64,000 bases of DNA from Mesorhizobium xinjiangense (lineage in GTDB: Bacteria > Pseudomonadota > Alphaproteobacteria > Rhizobiales > Rhizobiaceae), in NCBI RefSeq assembly GCF_009749525.1, contig NZ_WOAC01000013.1, forward strand, positions 186,001 to 250,000, given 5' to 3'. The position numbers were made by a program, and so were the translations under genes. Shown in pieces: positions 34,135 through 44,375 of the stretch. How positions within the stretch are numbered: the stretch's first letter is position 1; each line of letters begins with the position of its first letter. The notes under the pieces were generated by a model, which saw only the letters and a program-made list of their open reading frames with translations, ran no database searches and had not been told where the DNA came from.

Positions 34135-35598
34135 ATGCCACAGCAAGACGATCGGCGATTGCCGTTGACAACAACGTCGGGCGCGCCAGTGGGTGACAAC
34201 CAGAACAGCCTGACCGCCGGTGATCGCGGCCCGGTCCTCTTGCAGGACTGGCAGCTGATCGAGAAGCTGGCCCACCAGAACCGGGAACGGATCCCCGAGC
34301 GGGTGGTCCACGCCAAGGGCTGGGGCGCGCATGGGATGTTCAGGATAACGGGCGACATATCGCACCTGACCTGCGCCAAGGTGCTGCAGCCCGGCGCCGA
34401 GACACCTTTGATCGCGCGTTTCTCGACGGTTGCGGGGGAAATGGGGGCGGCCGATCATGAGCGGGACGTTCGCGGCTTCGCGCTCAAGTTCTACACGGAA
34501 GAAGGCAACTGGGATCTGGTGGGCAACAACACGCCGGTCTTCTTCGTGCGTGATCCGCTCAAGTTCCCCGATTTCATCCATACGCAGAAGCGCCACCCGC
34601 GCACGAATCTGCGATCGGCGACGGCGATGTGGGACTTCTGGTCCCTGTCGCCGGAAAGCCTGCATCAGGTGACGATCCTCTTCTCCGACCGCGGCCTGCC
34701 GGTCAGCCCGATGCATATGAATGGCTACGGTAGCCACACCTACAGCCTATGGAACGACGATGGAGAGCGGGTCTGGGTCAAGTTCCACTTCAAGACGTCT
34801 CAGGGGCATCGCCACTACACGAACGCCGAGGCGGAGGAGGTCGTCGGCAGAACCCGCGAAGGGTATCAGGAAGCTCTGTTCGGCGCGATCGAGGAAGGAA
34901 TCTACCCTCGATGGATCGTGCAGGTTCAGGTCATGACGGAAGCGCAGGCGGGCGAGTTGCCCTTCAACCCGTTCGACGTCACGAAGGTCTGGCCCCATGC
35001 CGATTTTCCGCCGATCGACATCGGTGTGCTCGAACTCAACCGCAATCCGGACAACTACTTTGCCGAAATCGAGCAGTTGGCCTTCAGCCCATCGAACGTC
35101 GTGCGAGGCATCGGCCACTCGCCCGACAGGATGCTGCAGGGCAGAATCTTCGCCTATGCGGACGCCCATCGCTACAGGCTGGGCACGCACTACGAGGCGC
35201 TGCCGGTCAACCGGCCCCGGTGCCCGGTCCATCATTATCACAGGGATGGGGCAATGCGATTCTTTGGCAACATGCCTAATCCGGATGCCTATTACGAGCC
35301 GAACAGCTTCGGCGGCCCGGTAGAGGACGGATCGTTCACCGAACCACCGCCCCAGATCGAAGGTCCGGCTGCCCGGTTCGATCATCGGGAGGGGAACGAC
35401 GATTTCAGCCAGCCCCGCGCCCTGTTCCTGTTGTTCGACGACGCGCAGAAGGCCAGGCTGTTCGCCAACATCGCCGCCGCGATGCGCGGCGTTCCCGACA
35501 GGATCGTCGAGCGGCAGATCGAGCTTTTTCGGCAGGTCCATCCCGATTTCGGCGCGGGCGTTTGCGCGGCACTGGATGCGCTCGATCCGCAATTCTGA
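34135..35598 (+). CDS. katA: Monofunctional haem catalase (small-subunit clade)
   Basis: A 487-residue catalase that splits hydrogen peroxide. The catalytic histidine lies in [18 protein letters not shown] near residue 57, the asparagine in [12 protein letters not shown] near 131 and the haem-ligating tyrosine in [14 protein letters not shown] near 340. Length and the absence of a C-terminal flavodoxin domain place it in the small-subunit group. ATG at 34135 has GGAAGGAG upstream; the longer frame from 34117 is not needed. No OxyR gene is adjacent. It is followed by a detoxification fusion gene. Confidence 0.95.
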   Translation: MPQQDDRRLPLTTTSGAPVGDNQNSLTAGDRGPVLLQDWQLIEKLAHQNRERIPERVVHAKGWGAHGMFRITGDISHLTCAKVLQPGAETPLIARFSTVAGEMGAADHERDVRGFALKFYTEEGNWDLVGNNTPVFFVRDPLKFPDFIHTQKRHPRTNLRSATAMWDFWSLSPESLHQVTILFSDRGLPVSPMHMNGYGSHTYSLWNDDGERVWVKFHFKTSQGHRHYTNAEAEEVVGRTREGYQEALFGAIEEGIYPRWIVQVQVMTEAQAGELPFNPFDVTKVWPHADFPPIDIGVLELNRNPDNYFAEIEQLAFSPSNVVRGIGHSPDRMLQGRIFAYADAHRYRLGTHYEALPVNRPRCPVHHYHRDGAMRFFGNMPNPDAYYEPNSFGGPVEDGSFTEPPPQIEGPAARFDHREGNDDFSQPRALFLLFDDAQKARLFANIAAAMRGVPDRIVERQIELFRQVHPDFGAGVCAALDALDPQF

Positions 35599-35675
35599 TC
35601 ACACTGGCCGATGCGAAAACCCGTCTGAAGGTTCATAAGCATAAGGGGAAACCAGGCGCGGAAGGCATCACCGGA

Positions 35676-37205
35676 ATGACCAGCGGCATACACCACGTCA
35701 CCGGCATCACCTCCAATGTGCAGGCCAACGTCGACTTCTATGTCGGCTTTCTCGGGCTAAGGCTTGTGAAGCGCACCGGAGGCTACGCGGACGCCGAGCA
35801 GTTGCATCTTGTCTATGGAGACGGCCTCGGCAGTCCCGGCTCGTTGCTGACGTTCCTTGTCTGGGAGGCGGCGGGCCGCGGCCGTACGGGCATCGGCCAG
35901 GTATCGGAAGTGGCGTTGGCGGTGCCGCCAGTTTCGCTCGGTGACTGGATTACCAGGGCGCTCGCCGCCCACATACCGCTCGAGGGTCCATCTCGCGAGT
36001 TCGGGGAGCCGGTCCTCCGGCTGAAGGATCCAGACGGGCTGATCGTAAAGCTGGTCGGAATGGACATGGCAACGCCAGCCCCACGTCCGAACGCACCCAC
36101 CCGGCTGCGGGGCGTCACGCTCCTGACGGACAAGGCGATTGAGACCGCAAGCTTTCTGACACGTTTCGGGTACACCGAAGAGCGGCGCTCAGGCGTTACA
36201 CAGCGCATGGACTCCGACACCGACATCGTCGATGTCAGGGAAGTGTCTGGTTTCGTGCCTTCCGTGTCCGGCGGCGGGGTGCCCGACCATGTCGCCTTTC
36301 GGGCGCGCGGCATCGATGAGCTCCGCTCCATGCGGCTTTCGCTGAAGGATCACGGGCCCACCGAGGTTCATGATCGGAAGTACTTCGTGTCGCTCTACGT
36401 TCGCGATCCCGCCGGTATACTGATGGAATACGCGACCGACGGGCCGGGCATGACCACTGACGAAGCGCCTGCCGAGCTTGGCCAGACACTGTTTCTGCCG
36501 CCGCATGATGCCGATCGCACCGAAGATCTGAGGGCAATGCTTCCACAGATTGCCTTGCCCGGCGAAGAGAGGTTTCCGGCCCGCGACCTTCCTTTCATTC
36601 ACCGTTTCAACCGGCCGCAGAATCCGGACGGCGCGACCTTGGTGCTGCTGCATGGCACCGGCGGCAACGAAGCCGATCTGATGCCGATCGCACGACGCAT
36701 AGCCCCGCATTCGGCGCTGCTCGGCGTGCGTGGCCGAGCGACCGAGGAAGGAACCAATCGCTGGTTCCGCCGCGTTGACGCAACGACGTTCGATCAGCAG
36801 GATATACGTGGCGAAGCCGAAGCCTTCGCGGCGTTTGTCGAAGGCGCCGTAACCGGCTATGGCCTCGACCCCGACAAACTTGTCTTCCTCGGCTATTCCA
36901 GCGGCGCCAACATGCTGGCGGCGGTCATCCAACTTCATCCTGGCGTCGTGCGCCGCGCGGTTCTGTTGCGCGGCATCCAGCCCCTGGAGAAACCACCGGC
37001 CGTGGATCTCTCGGACACGAGCGTACTGGTGCTAACCGGACGTGATGATGCGCTTGCTCGTAACGCGCCGGCGCTGGCGAACGCGCTCATGGTTCAAGGA
37101 GCGCGCGTCGACAGTCTGGAACTCTCAGCCAATCATGAACTGGCCGTTGCAGACGTCACTGAATCAGCTGAATGGATTCAGCGAAGACTCTCTATGAATA
37201 CGTAG
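35676..37205 (+). CDS. Fusion of ring-cleaving dioxygenase-like glyoxalase (MhqO type) and esterase (MhqD type)
   Basis: A 509-residue two-part enzyme. Residues 1-310 are two VOC domains of the MhqO/PcpA-like extradiol dioxygenase family (IHHVTGITSNVQANVDFY at the start, VPDHVAFRARGIDEL near 205, PAGILMEYATDGPG near 250). Residues 325-509 are an alpha/beta hydrolase of the phospholipase/carboxylesterase type with LLHGTGGNEADL, the nucleophile GYSSGANM, TGRDD and NHELAVAD. In Bacillus the separate genes mhqO and mhqD are co-induced by hydroquinones. Here they are one polypeptide, suggesting that both steps act on the same quinone-type substrate. ATG at 35676 starts the first VOC strand. Confidence 0.9.
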   Translation: MTSGIHHVTGITSNVQANVDFYVGFLGLRLVKRTGGYADAEQLHLVYGDGLGSPGSLLTFLVWEAAGRGRTGIGQVSEVALAVPPVSLGDWITRALAAHIPLEGPSREFGEPVLRLKDPDGLIVKLVGMDMATPAPRPNAPTRLRGVTLLTDKAIETASFLTRFGYTEERRSGVTQRMDSDTDIVDVREVSGFVPSVSGGGVPDHVAFRARGIDELRSMRLSLKDHGPTEVHDRKYFVSLYVRDPAGILMEYATDGPGMTTDEAPAELGQTLFLPPHDADRTEDLRAMLPQIALPGEERFPARDLPFIHRFNRPQNPDGATLVLLHGTGGNEADLMPIARRIAPHSALLGVRGRATEEGTNRWFRRVDATTFDQQDIRGEAEAFAAFVEGAVTGYGLDPDKLVFLGYSSGANMLAAVIQLHPGVVRRAVLLRGIQPLEKPPAVDLSDTSVLVLTGRDDALARNAPALANALMVQGARVDSLELSANHELAVADVTESAEWIQRRLSMNT

Positions 37206-37315
37206 TCCCTTTGCACGAGCAGTCCTGTTGGGGCCGAATTGGACTAACCTGCTTCCAAGGGTTTCCGCGACCGTGGGCAGGCTTGGCGATCGCCTCGACC
37301 GACGGCCGCTGACGA

Positions 37316-38698
37316 TCAGCTCCTGCGCATCAGGATCATCTTTTCCTGCGTCATGTCGCGCATTGTGTAGGGGATGCCGCCAGTGCCGTATCCGGATTCC
37401 CTGCGACCGGCGAAAGGCATCCAGTCGGTACGGAATGCGGTGGGATCGTTGATCATAACGGCCGAGGCATCGAGGCGGTCGGCGGCGCGCAGCGCGACAT
37501 CTATGTCCTGCGCGAAGATGCTGGCCTGGAAGGCCGTGGGCAGCGCGTTGGCCTGGGCGATCGCCCCGTCCAAATCGCGGTAGCGGTAGACCGCGACCAC
37601 AGGGCCGAAAACCTCCAGCGTCGATATCTTCGCATCGGCAGCGGGGTCGAGCAGAACCGCCGGCTGCAAGGTCGTCTCGGAGAGGCGCCTGCCGCCCGTC
37701 GCCAGTGTGGCCCCTCCGGCAACAGCCTCATCGATCCACTGCGCGACCCTGTCGGCCTCGCGCGGCAGGATCAGCGGCCCGACTTCAGTATCCTCCAGGC
37801 TGGGATCGGCGGTGCGCAGTCTTTCCACGCGGGCGACGAGCCTCTGCGTGAAATCCTCGGTGATGTCGGCATGGACGAAGATGCGCTGCGTCGACACACA
37901 GACCTGTCCGGCATGGTAGTAGCCGCCCTTGACGATCGGCTCGATCACCTTGCCGAGATCGGCGCTGCGGTCGACGATGGCGGGTGCCGCCCCGCCATGC
38001 TCGAGCGCCGAGCGCGTGCCGGGGGCGAGCTTGGCATGCAGCGACCAGCCGACCCGGGCCGAGCCGATGAAGCTGAGGAAAGAGACGCGGCTGTCGGTCG
38101 CCAGCTTTTCGGCCAGAGCGTTGTCGTCCGTGACGAAGGTCTGGCACCACGGCTCGGGCAGACCCGCCTCGCGGACCAGCGCCACGAATTCAAGACATGA
38201 CAGCGGTGTCGTGGCGGCCGGCTTGACGATGACCGGGCAGCCGACCGCGATGGCCGGCGCGACCTGATGGACGATCAGGTTCAAAGGATGGTTGAAGGCG
38301 GAGATCGCCGCGATGACGCCGATGGGTTCCTTCGTGGTGAACGCCCAGCGGTTCTCGGCTGCGGTCGACAGTCCCATCGGGATCTCGCGGCCGGCGAAAT
38401 TGCGCAGTTCGTCGGCGGCGTTGTGGACGCCGTCAATGGCGCGGTTGGCCTCGATGATGGCGTCGGGCAGCGGCTTGCCGCCCTCACGGGCGATCTGCAT
38501 GGCCAGATGATCGCGCTTGCCCTCCATCAGCGCGGCCAGCTTGCGGAGAATTGCAACGCGCTGGTGAGGCTTGAGCCAGCCGTCGCGGTCCCTGAAGACC
38601 TGCTCGGCCGCCTGCAGCTTGCACTCCAGCGCGGCGGCATCGTCCGTCTCGATTTCTGTGATCGGCACGCGGTCAAACGCCTGAACGACCTTCAGCAT
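37316..38698 (-). CDS. Aldehyde dehydrogenase family protein
   Basis: A 460-residue NAD(P)-dependent aldehyde dehydrogenase. The catalytic cysteine is in AGQVCVSTQRIFVH, the general-base glutamate in ALEHGGAAPAIV and the cofactor region in VIVKPAATTPLSC. ATG at 38698 gives the usual N-terminus; an extension to 38818 lies within the upstream gene. It follows the ThDP enzyme gene after 22 bases on the same strand. I infer that the ThDP enzyme produces or consumes an aldehyde that this enzyme oxidises to the acid. Confidence 0.92.
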   Translation of the reverse strand: MLKVVQAFDRVPITEIETDDAAALECKLQAAEQVFRDRDGWLKPHQRVAILRKLAALMEGKRDHLAMQIAREGGKPLPDAIIEANRAIDGVHNAADELRNFAGREIPMGLSTAAENRWAFTTKEPIGVIAAISAFNHPLNLIVHQVAPAIAVGCPVIVKPAATTPLSCLEFVALVREAGLPEPWCQTFVTDDNALAEKLATDSRVSFLSFIGSARVGWSLHAKLAPGTRSALEHGGAAPAIVDRSADLGKVIEPIVKGGYYHAGQVCVSTQRIFVHADITEDFTQRLVARVERLRTADPSLEDTEVGPLILPREADRVAQWIDEAVAGGATLATGGRRLSETTLQPAVLLDPAADAKISTLEVFGPVVAVYRYRDLDGAIAQANALPTAFQASIFAQDIDVALRAADRLDASAVMINDPTAFRTDWMPFAGRRESGYGTGGIPYTMRDMTQEKMILMRRS

Positions 38699-38720
38699 TG
38701 TCGGTCTCCTTGAACTTCCG

Positions 38721-40376
38721 TTACTTGCATTCCACGTTGGGCGTGCGGTTGCGCAACTCATCGACGAGCACACGGGTATTCTCGGAATAGTCGATAGGCA
38801 CGTCGACCAGATGGACACCGCCGCCGGCGAACGCCGCCACCAGCGTCGGCGCGAGATCCTCGACCGCGCTCACCCGCGAACCCTTCGCGCCATAGGCCTC
38901 CGCATAGCGCACGAAATCGGGATTGCCGAAGGTCATGCCGAAATCCGGAAAACCGTCGACAGCCTGCTTCCAGCGGATCATGCCATAGGCACTGTCGTTC
39001 AGGATGACGACGACGAGGTTCAGGCCGAGGCGAACTGCGGTCTCCATCTCCTGCGAGTTCATCATGAAGCCGCCATCGCCGCAGACGGCCATGACGCGGC
39101 GGTCCGGATTAAGCATTGCCGCCATCATCGCCGAAGGCAGGCCGGCGCCCATCGTGGCGAGCGCATTGTCGAGCAACAGCGTGTTGGCGACATGGGTGCG
39201 GTAGTTGCGCGCGAACCAGATCTTGTACATGCCGTTGTCGAGGCAGGTGATGCCGTCTTCCGGCATCACCTTGCGAACGTCATGAACGAGACGCTGTGGC
39301 GTGACCGGAAAACGGCCCTCCTCGGCGCGGTCGTTGAGGCGGGCGAGGATGCGCTGGCGCAGATCGAGCATTCCCTCGTCGGGCGTCAGCTTTCCTTCGA
39401 GCCGCCCGGCAAGCGCCTCGACGGCAGCGCCGATGTCGCCGATCACCTCGATATCGGGGTGGTAGACCTGCTCGACAGTGGCTGACTGGTAGCCGACATG
39501 GATGACCCGTGGCCCGCCGGCGCTTTTCATCAGGAAGGGCGGCTTCTCGACCGTATCGTGGCCGATGGCGATGATCAGGTCGGCGCGCTCGACGGCCTCG
39601 TGGACGTAGTCGCCCTCCGACAGCGCCGCGGTTCCCATGTAGAGGTTCGAGCCGCCGGTGACCGCGCCCTTGCCCATCTGCGTGTTGAAGAACGGCAGCC
39701 GCGTGCGCCTCACGAAGCTCGAAAGCGCTTCGACCAGCGCAGGCCGGTTGCCTGCCGCACCGACCATGACGAGCGGTCGGCTGGCGCCAAGGATTATCTC
39801 CGCCGCGCTGTCGAGCGCCAGAGCCGAGGCGACAGGCCGCTCCGCGGTGTGGACCGGAATGACGGAGGCGTTCTCGATCTCTTCGGCCGCGACGTCCTCC
39901 GGCAATTCCAGATGCACCGGCCCGGGTCGCTCTTCCATCGCGACGCGAAAGGCGTCACGCACCGTGGAGGGTATGGCGGCTGCGCTGACGATCTGGCGCG
40001 TCATCTTGGTCAGCGGCTTCATCGACGCCACGATATCGACGATCTGGAACCGGGCCTGCTTGGCGCTCATCACCGGCTTCTGGCCAGTGATGAGAATCAT
40101 CGGCATGGCCCCAAGATGCGCATAGGCCGCCCCGGTCGAGAAATTGAGCGCGCCGGGGCCGAGCGTGGCCAGGCAGACGCCGGGCTTGCCCGTCAGCCGT
40201 CCATGCGTCGCGGCCATGAAGGCCGCGGCCTGCTCATGACGGGTCAAGAGCAGTTCGATACCGGAGGTTCGTAGCGACTCCAGCAGGTCGAGGTTCTCCT
40301 CGCCCGGCACGCCGAAGATGCGTTCCACGCCTTCGTTCTCCAGCGCGGCGACAAGAAGGTCCGATCCCTTGGGCAT
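38721..40376 (-). CDS. Acetolactate synthase-like thiamine diphosphate enzyme
   Basis: A 551-residue ThDP enzyme of the acetolactate synthase/benzoylformate decarboxylase superfamily. The catalytic glutamate is in LLTRHEQAAAF near residue 48, and the ThDP-Mg motif is CGDGGFMMNSQEMETA with IILND-like VVILNDSAYGMI after it. There is no small regulatory (IlvH) subunit gene, so it is likely catabolic or a decarboxylase/carboligase rather than for branched-chain amino acid synthesis. It is operonic with the aldehyde dehydrogenase downstream. The start ATG at 40376 has a poor ribosome-binding site but fits the family N-terminus. Confidence 0.9.
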   Translation of the reverse strand: MPKGSDLLVAALENEGVERIFGVPGEENLDLLESLRTSGIELLLTRHEQAAAFMAATHGRLTGKPGVCLATLGPGALNFSTGAAYAHLGAMPMILITGQKPVMSAKQARFQIVDIVASMKPLTKMTRQIVSAAAIPSTVRDAFRVAMEERPGPVHLELPEDVAAEEIENASVIPVHTAERPVASALALDSAAEIILGASRPLVMVGAAGNRPALVEALSSFVRRTRLPFFNTQMGKGAVTGGSNLYMGTAALSEGDYVHEAVERADLIIAIGHDTVEKPPFLMKSAGGPRVIHVGYQSATVEQVYHPDIEVIGDIGAAVEALAGRLEGKLTPDEGMLDLRQRILARLNDRAEEGRFPVTPQRLVHDVRKVMPEDGITCLDNGMYKIWFARNYRTHVANTLLLDNALATMGAGLPSAMMAAMLNPDRRVMAVCGDGGFMMNSQEMETAVRLGLNLVVVILNDSAYGMIRWKQAVDGFPDFGMTFGNPDFVRYAEAYGAKGSRVSAVEDLAPTLVAAFAGGGVHLVDVPIDYSENTRVLVDELRNRTPNVECK

Positions 40377-40542
40377 GGTCTAAAGCCTTGTGTTGACGGT
40401 TTCGGCGGAACGCGCCGCAATCTTACAGGCAAGTGCAATCGCCACACATCGTCCGCGCTGCTTCAGGTGTTGGTCCCATGAAGAGAGTGTCAAGGAGAGG
40501 CCGATCAGACAATGATCGCGACCTCATCTTCTGCAGAGGCCA

Positions 40543-41517
40543 CTAAACTGTGACCACCACTTTCCCGCGCAGGCCGTTGGCCGATCCAGCCTCAAGATGC
40601 GCGTGTGCTTCGCCGATGCGCGCCAGCGGGTAGGTCGCACCGACAACAGGCCGGACCAGTCCGCGCTCCACAAGACGGGTCAGCGCGTCGAGCTTTCCCC
40701 GGTTCTGACGTGTAAAGAGGAAGTGATAGGACGCATTGCGGCCCCAGGCTTCGATAAGGTTCTGGGGTTGGGCGATGTCTACCAGCGTCACCACACGACC
40801 CATCTGCGCAAGGACCAGTGGGCTTCTGGTCAGGGTATCCCCCCCAATTGTATCGAAGACCACGTCGACACCTGCGCCGCCCGTGAGATCGTTGATCACT
40901 TCGACGTAGTCCTCCGTCTGGTAGTCGACGGCAAAATCCGCACCGAGCTCTGCCACGAAAGCGTGATTTTTCCGACTTGCGGTCGTGAAGACCTGAGCCC
41001 CCATTGCCTTGGCTACCTGGATCGCGATGGTGCCGACTCCACCAGCGCCACCATGAATCAGGATCGTCTCCCCGGCTCGAAGCCGCGCCCGCGTCTCGAA
41101 TGCTTCCCAAACAGTCCCGCCGACCAGAGTCAGGCTTGCAGCTTCCTGATGGCTGAGGTTCTTCGGCTTCCGCGCGACCAGGTTCACATTGGCAACGTGC
41201 TGCTCGGCGTAGGAACCTTGCGCGCCGAAGATGAGAGGCGTGTAGTAGACTTCGTCCCCGACAGCGAACTCGCTCACTTCGTCGCCGACTTCTTCGATGA
41301 CGCCGGAGATATCATGGCCGGTGATCGCAGGGAGTGGGACGTAGTCGGCATAATCTCCTCGCCGGATCTGGTAGTCCAGGGGATTGACGGCCGTCGCGTG
41401 AATCCGGACACGCACTTCCCGAGATCCAACCGAGGGTACGGGGACATCTCTCATCTCGAACGCATCGCTCCCCCCGAACCTGGTGAGCACGGCAGCCTTC
41501 ATAGTATGTTTCATCAT
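40543..41517 (-). CDS. Quinone oxidoreductase-like NADPH-dependent MDR protein
   Basis: A 324-residue zinc-free medium-chain dehydrogenase/reductase. It shows [15 protein letters not shown] near residue 44, [12 protein letters not shown] near 68 and the nucleotide motif [16 protein letters not shown] near 150; structural-zinc cysteines are absent. Such enzymes reduce quinones or activated alkenes with NADPH. ATG at 41517 follows AAGG; MKAAVL at 41502 is another possible start. It lies at the end of a minus-strand run of hydrolase and redox genes. Confidence 0.92.
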   Translation of the reverse strand: MMKHTMKAAVLTRFGGSDAFEMRDVPVPSVGSREVRVRIHATAVNPLDYQIRRGDYADYVPLPAITGHDISGVIEEVGDEVSEFAVGDEVYYTPLIFGAQGSYAEQHVANVNLVARKPKNLSHQEAASLTLVGGTVWEAFETRARLRAGETILIHGGAGGVGTIAIQVAKAMGAQVFTTASRKNHAFVAELGADFAVDYQTEDYVEVINDLTGGAGVDVVFDTIGGDTLTRSPLVLAQMGRVVTLVDIAQPQNLIEAWGRNASYHFLFTRQNRGKLDALTRLVERGLVRPVVGATYPLARIGEAHAHLEAGSANGLRGKVVVTV

Positions 41518-41804
41518 CTACCTTTCTAGCCAACTCGATAGTCCGATCAGTAGAGGCGGCTTGGTTTCTGCATGTCTGGCACGCTGTACCAAAGACTGCG
41601 CGCTGAACCGGGCGAGCCGGCTGCAGTCAGCCTCCAACATCCGGCGATTGCAGGGCAGTCGATCACCGTGTTGATTTGATCCTACCGAAAGCCCCCGATA
41701 ATGCGGTGCGGAGGCTGCTGCGCAGGTGCCAATATTGCGCTTCTTCCCTGTTCCCAAGGACAGCGCACCGGGCCGCGCTTTCGGGTCCGCGCGACACATC
41801 GCGC

Positions 41805-42569
41805 CTATTCCACCGCTTCGGCTGCCTGCCGGATCACATCGGCGACTTCGTTGGGGTTTGTCATTGGCAACATGTGACCATTCTCGACCTCCTCCACCGT
41901 CGAACCGGCTCGCTGCGACATCTGGCGTTGCAGGTCGGGCGTGATGGTCCGGTCGAGGGTCGCGATGACCGACCAACTCGGCTTCTCGACCCACGCTGCC
42001 GATTGTGTCTGGAATTCGAGGATCGACGCATTGGATGCTGCCTGCGACCTTGCCACGAAGATGGCGTCTTGATCGGACAGGCCATTGCCGACAACAGTGA
42101 GAAATCCGTCTTCATGGATCAGGTAGTGGCCATCGTCGAAGACCGTGAGCATGTCGGGTGAGAACTCGCCCGGATTGGAGGCCAACAGGCCCCCGCCGCT
42201 TTCTCCGACATCGGGTTGGAACGCCGCGATATAGACGAGGCCCCTGACGTCAGGGTCGGCACCGACTTCGGTGATCACGATGCCGCCATAGGAATGCCCG
42301 ACCAGAAGCATCGGGCCGTCCTGAACATCGACTATCCGCTGGACCGCGGCAATGTCAGCTTCGGTGGATGTCAGCGGCATCTGCGCGACCGTGACCTTGT
42401 AGTCCTCCGCGGTCAGACGATCATAGACGTCGCGCCAGGTACTGCCATCGACATTCGCGCCATGGACAAGAACGATGTTCTTCACATCGGCGAGCGCCGC
42501 GCCTGACGGTAAGGTCACGAAGCCGAACACCATGGCACTGGAAAGAAGGAGAGACGGTAGATGATACAT
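41805..42569 (-). CDS. Secreted alpha/beta hydrolase
   Basis: A 254-residue hydrolase with an N-terminal Sec signal peptide (MYHLPSLLLSSAM...SGAALA, cleavage about residue 26) and a short alpha/beta-hydrolase body: LVHGANVDGSTW, nucleophile GHSYGGIV and VENGHMLP with the histidine. This is the salicylate-esterase/hydroxynitrile-lyase-like type often annotated as alpha/beta fold hydrolase. Start at 42569 is chosen because it begins the signal peptide. The next gene upstream in the same direction is another exported alpha/beta hydrolase. Confidence 0.88.
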   Translation of the reverse strand: MYHLPSLLLSSAMVFGFVTLPSGAALADVKNIVLVHGANVDGSTWRDVYDRLTAEDYKVTVAQMPLTSTEADIAAVQRIVDVQDGPMLLVGHSYGGIVITEVGADPDVRGLVYIAAFQPDVGESGGGLLASNPGEFSPDMLTVFDDGHYLIHEDGFLTVVGNGLSDQDAIFVARSQAASNASILEFQTQSAAWVEKPSWSVIATLDRTITPDLQRQMSQRAGSTVEEVENGHMLPMTNPNEVADVIRQAAEAVE

Positions 42570-42643
42570 GATCGGGGTCTCCGTTCGATGTTGATGTGAT
42601 GTTGCTGCGGGGAGCCCGTTTGGGCGACCTGTCATGGCGGCAT

Positions 42644-43684
42644 TCAGTTCTCGGACATCGAGAGCCAATCGACGGCCCTGTTTTCTATCGGCAGTACGCG
42701 ACCGAGAAAGTCACGGACGAGCGCCGCTATCTCTCCCGCGTGCGTCTCCAATGCAAAGTGTCCCGCATCCAGCAGATGTACCTCGGCTTCCGGAAGGTCG
42801 CGCTTGTAGGCTTTGGCACCCGCGGGAATGAACGCCGGATCGTGACGTCCCCAGGTGGCCAGCAGCGGCGGACAATGCGTGCGGAAATACGCCTGGAAGT
42901 CCGGATAGAGTGCCACGTTGGTGCGGTAGTCGCGGATCAGGTCGAGCTGGATGTCCTCGGCCCCGGGCCGCGCCATGTAGGCGATGTCGAGTTCGTATCC
43001 ATCGGGAGAAAGGTGCTCCGGATCGGCTCCGGTCCCGTATTGCCAGTTCCTGATCGTATCGGGTGACAGGGACGGTCGGCAGGCTTCGCGGTTCGCGTCG
43101 CTCGCATCGCGCCAATAGGCCTCCCACGGTCCCCACTGGTCGCTGAAACCATCGGTGTAGGCGTTGCCGTTCTGGCTGATGATCGCCGAAACACGTTCAG
43201 GGTGACGCATCGCCAGGCGCAGGCCCACCGGCGCGCCATAGTCGAAGATGTAGAGCGCGTAGCGATCGAGCGACAGGGACTCGGTAAAGCCTTCGATCAC
43301 GTCGGCGAGCCGGTCGAAGGTGTAGTCGAACATCCCGCGTGGCGGTGCCTTGGTCTGGCCGAAGCCTGGCAGGTCGGGCGCGATGAGCCGATAGCGATCT
43401 GCCAGAAGCGGGATCAGGTCACGGAACATGTGGCTGGCCGTCGGGAACCCGTGCAGCAGCAAGACAACCGGGGCGTCGGCCGGTCCGGCCTCGCGATAGA
43501 ACACGTCAACTTCGCCGACTTGCTGCTTGCGGTAGTGTATCGTGGCCATGCTTGGCTCCTTTGCGTTTGGGGATATATGCGCTGCCGCCGCGCGGGCCGG
43601 TGCCGCCATAGCGGCGATCATCGCCGTTCCTGCCAGCATCGCGATCATCGATCGACGGCAGTGACCTGTTTGATGAGCGCGCAT
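42644..43684 (-). CDS. Alpha/beta hydrolase, epoxide hydrolase/dehalogenase type, possibly exported
   Basis: A 346-residue frame. The hydrolase begins at MATIHYRKQQVGEVDVFY and contains LLHGFPTASHMFRDLIP, the aspartate nucleophile in FDYGAPVG (as in epoxide hydrolases and haloalkane dehalogenases) and DAGHFALE. The 45 residues before it resemble a signal peptide with an arginine pair (CRRSMIAMLAG...AARA). However, AAGGAG stands just ahead of the ATG at 43549, giving a 301-residue cytoplasmic form. Both starts are plausible; dual localisation cannot be excluded. It lies 7 bases downstream of the NmrA-like gene. Confidence 0.85.
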   Translation of the reverse strand: MRAHQTGHCRRSMIAMLAGTAMIAAMAAPARAAAAHISPNAKEPSMATIHYRKQQVGEVDVFYREAGPADAPVVLLLHGFPTASHMFRDLIPLLADRYRLIAPDLPGFGQTKAPPRGMFDYTFDRLADVIEGFTESLSLDRYALYIFDYGAPVGLRLAMRHPERVSAIISQNGNAYTDGFSDQWGPWEAYWRDASDANREACRPSLSPDTIRNWQYGTGADPEHLSPDGYELDIAYMARPGAEDIQLDLIRDYRTNVALYPDFQAYFRTHCPPLLATWGRHDPAFIPAGAKAYKRDLPEAEVHLLDAGHFALETHAGEIAALVRDFLGRVLPIENRAVDWLSMSEN

Positions 43685-43691
43685 TGAGGTG

Positions 43692-44375
43692 TCACGCTTG
43701 CTCGGAGCCGGACGGCGCAGTGGCTTCTCGGACAGCCGCTACCGCCTCGGCGATGGGTACGTCGCCGCCGGTCACCTCCAGGATCAGGCGGCTCAGGTCG
43801 GGCGATTTGAGCAGCGCGACGACCGTGGTTGCGACGTCGTCGCGCGTGATCTGCTCGTGGACCTTGGCGAGACCAAGATCGACCCGACCCGTCCCCGGAT
43901 CGTTAAGAAGCGCAGAGGGGCGCACGATCAGCCAGTCGAGATCTGTCTGAACGAGCGCGTTTTCCGCCCGCTTCTTCTGAACCATGTAGTGCTCGAACGA
44001 AGCGTCCATGCGCCGCTCGCGCCAAGCTTCGGGGAAGACGGAGACGAGTATGAACCGTCGCACGCCGGCGAGCGCTGCCGCCTCTGCGAGCTTGCCCGGT
44101 CCATCGCCATCGATGCGGGTCGTCGCATCGTCGCCATCCTTGCCGCCGGCGCCGGCGCTGAAGACGACCGCGTCGGCGCCGCGCACCGCGTCGGCGAGCT
44201 CATCGACCGACATCGCGACGAGGTCGCCGAACTTGGCCTTGATGCCGAGGGACGCCAGCGCCTCGACCTGACGCTGCTGACGTACAAGACCGGTGGGTTC
44301 GTCGCCCGCCGCGGCAAGTTGCTCCCGGACACGACGGCCGACGCCGCTGCCGATACCAACGATGAATACCTTCAT
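43692..44375 (-). CDS. NAD(P)H-binding NmrA-like protein (atypical SDR)
   Basis: A 227-residue Rossmann protein with MKVFIVGIGSGVGRRV at the start (GxGxxG variant), DAVVFSAGAGG near residue 68 and LDWLIVRPSALLND near 145. Typical SDR tyrosine is replaced by HYMVQKKRAE. Members bind NAD(P) and act as redox sensors or isomerases/reductases. ATG at 44375 falls within the end of the truncated DUF1330 frame, which continues antiphase to 44200. It is part of a minus-strand stress-gene cluster. Confidence 0.88.
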   Translation of the reverse strand: MKVFIVGIGSGVGRRVREQLAAAGDEPTGLVRQQRQVEALASLGIKAKFGDLVAMSVDELADAVRGADAVVFSAGAGGKDGDDATTRIDGDGPGKLAEAAALAGVRRFILVSVFPEAWRERRMDASFEHYMVQKKRAENALVQTDLDWLIVRPSALLNDPGTGRVDLGLAKVHEQITRDDVATTVVALLKSPDLSRLILEVTGGDVPIAEAVAAVREATAPSGSEQA

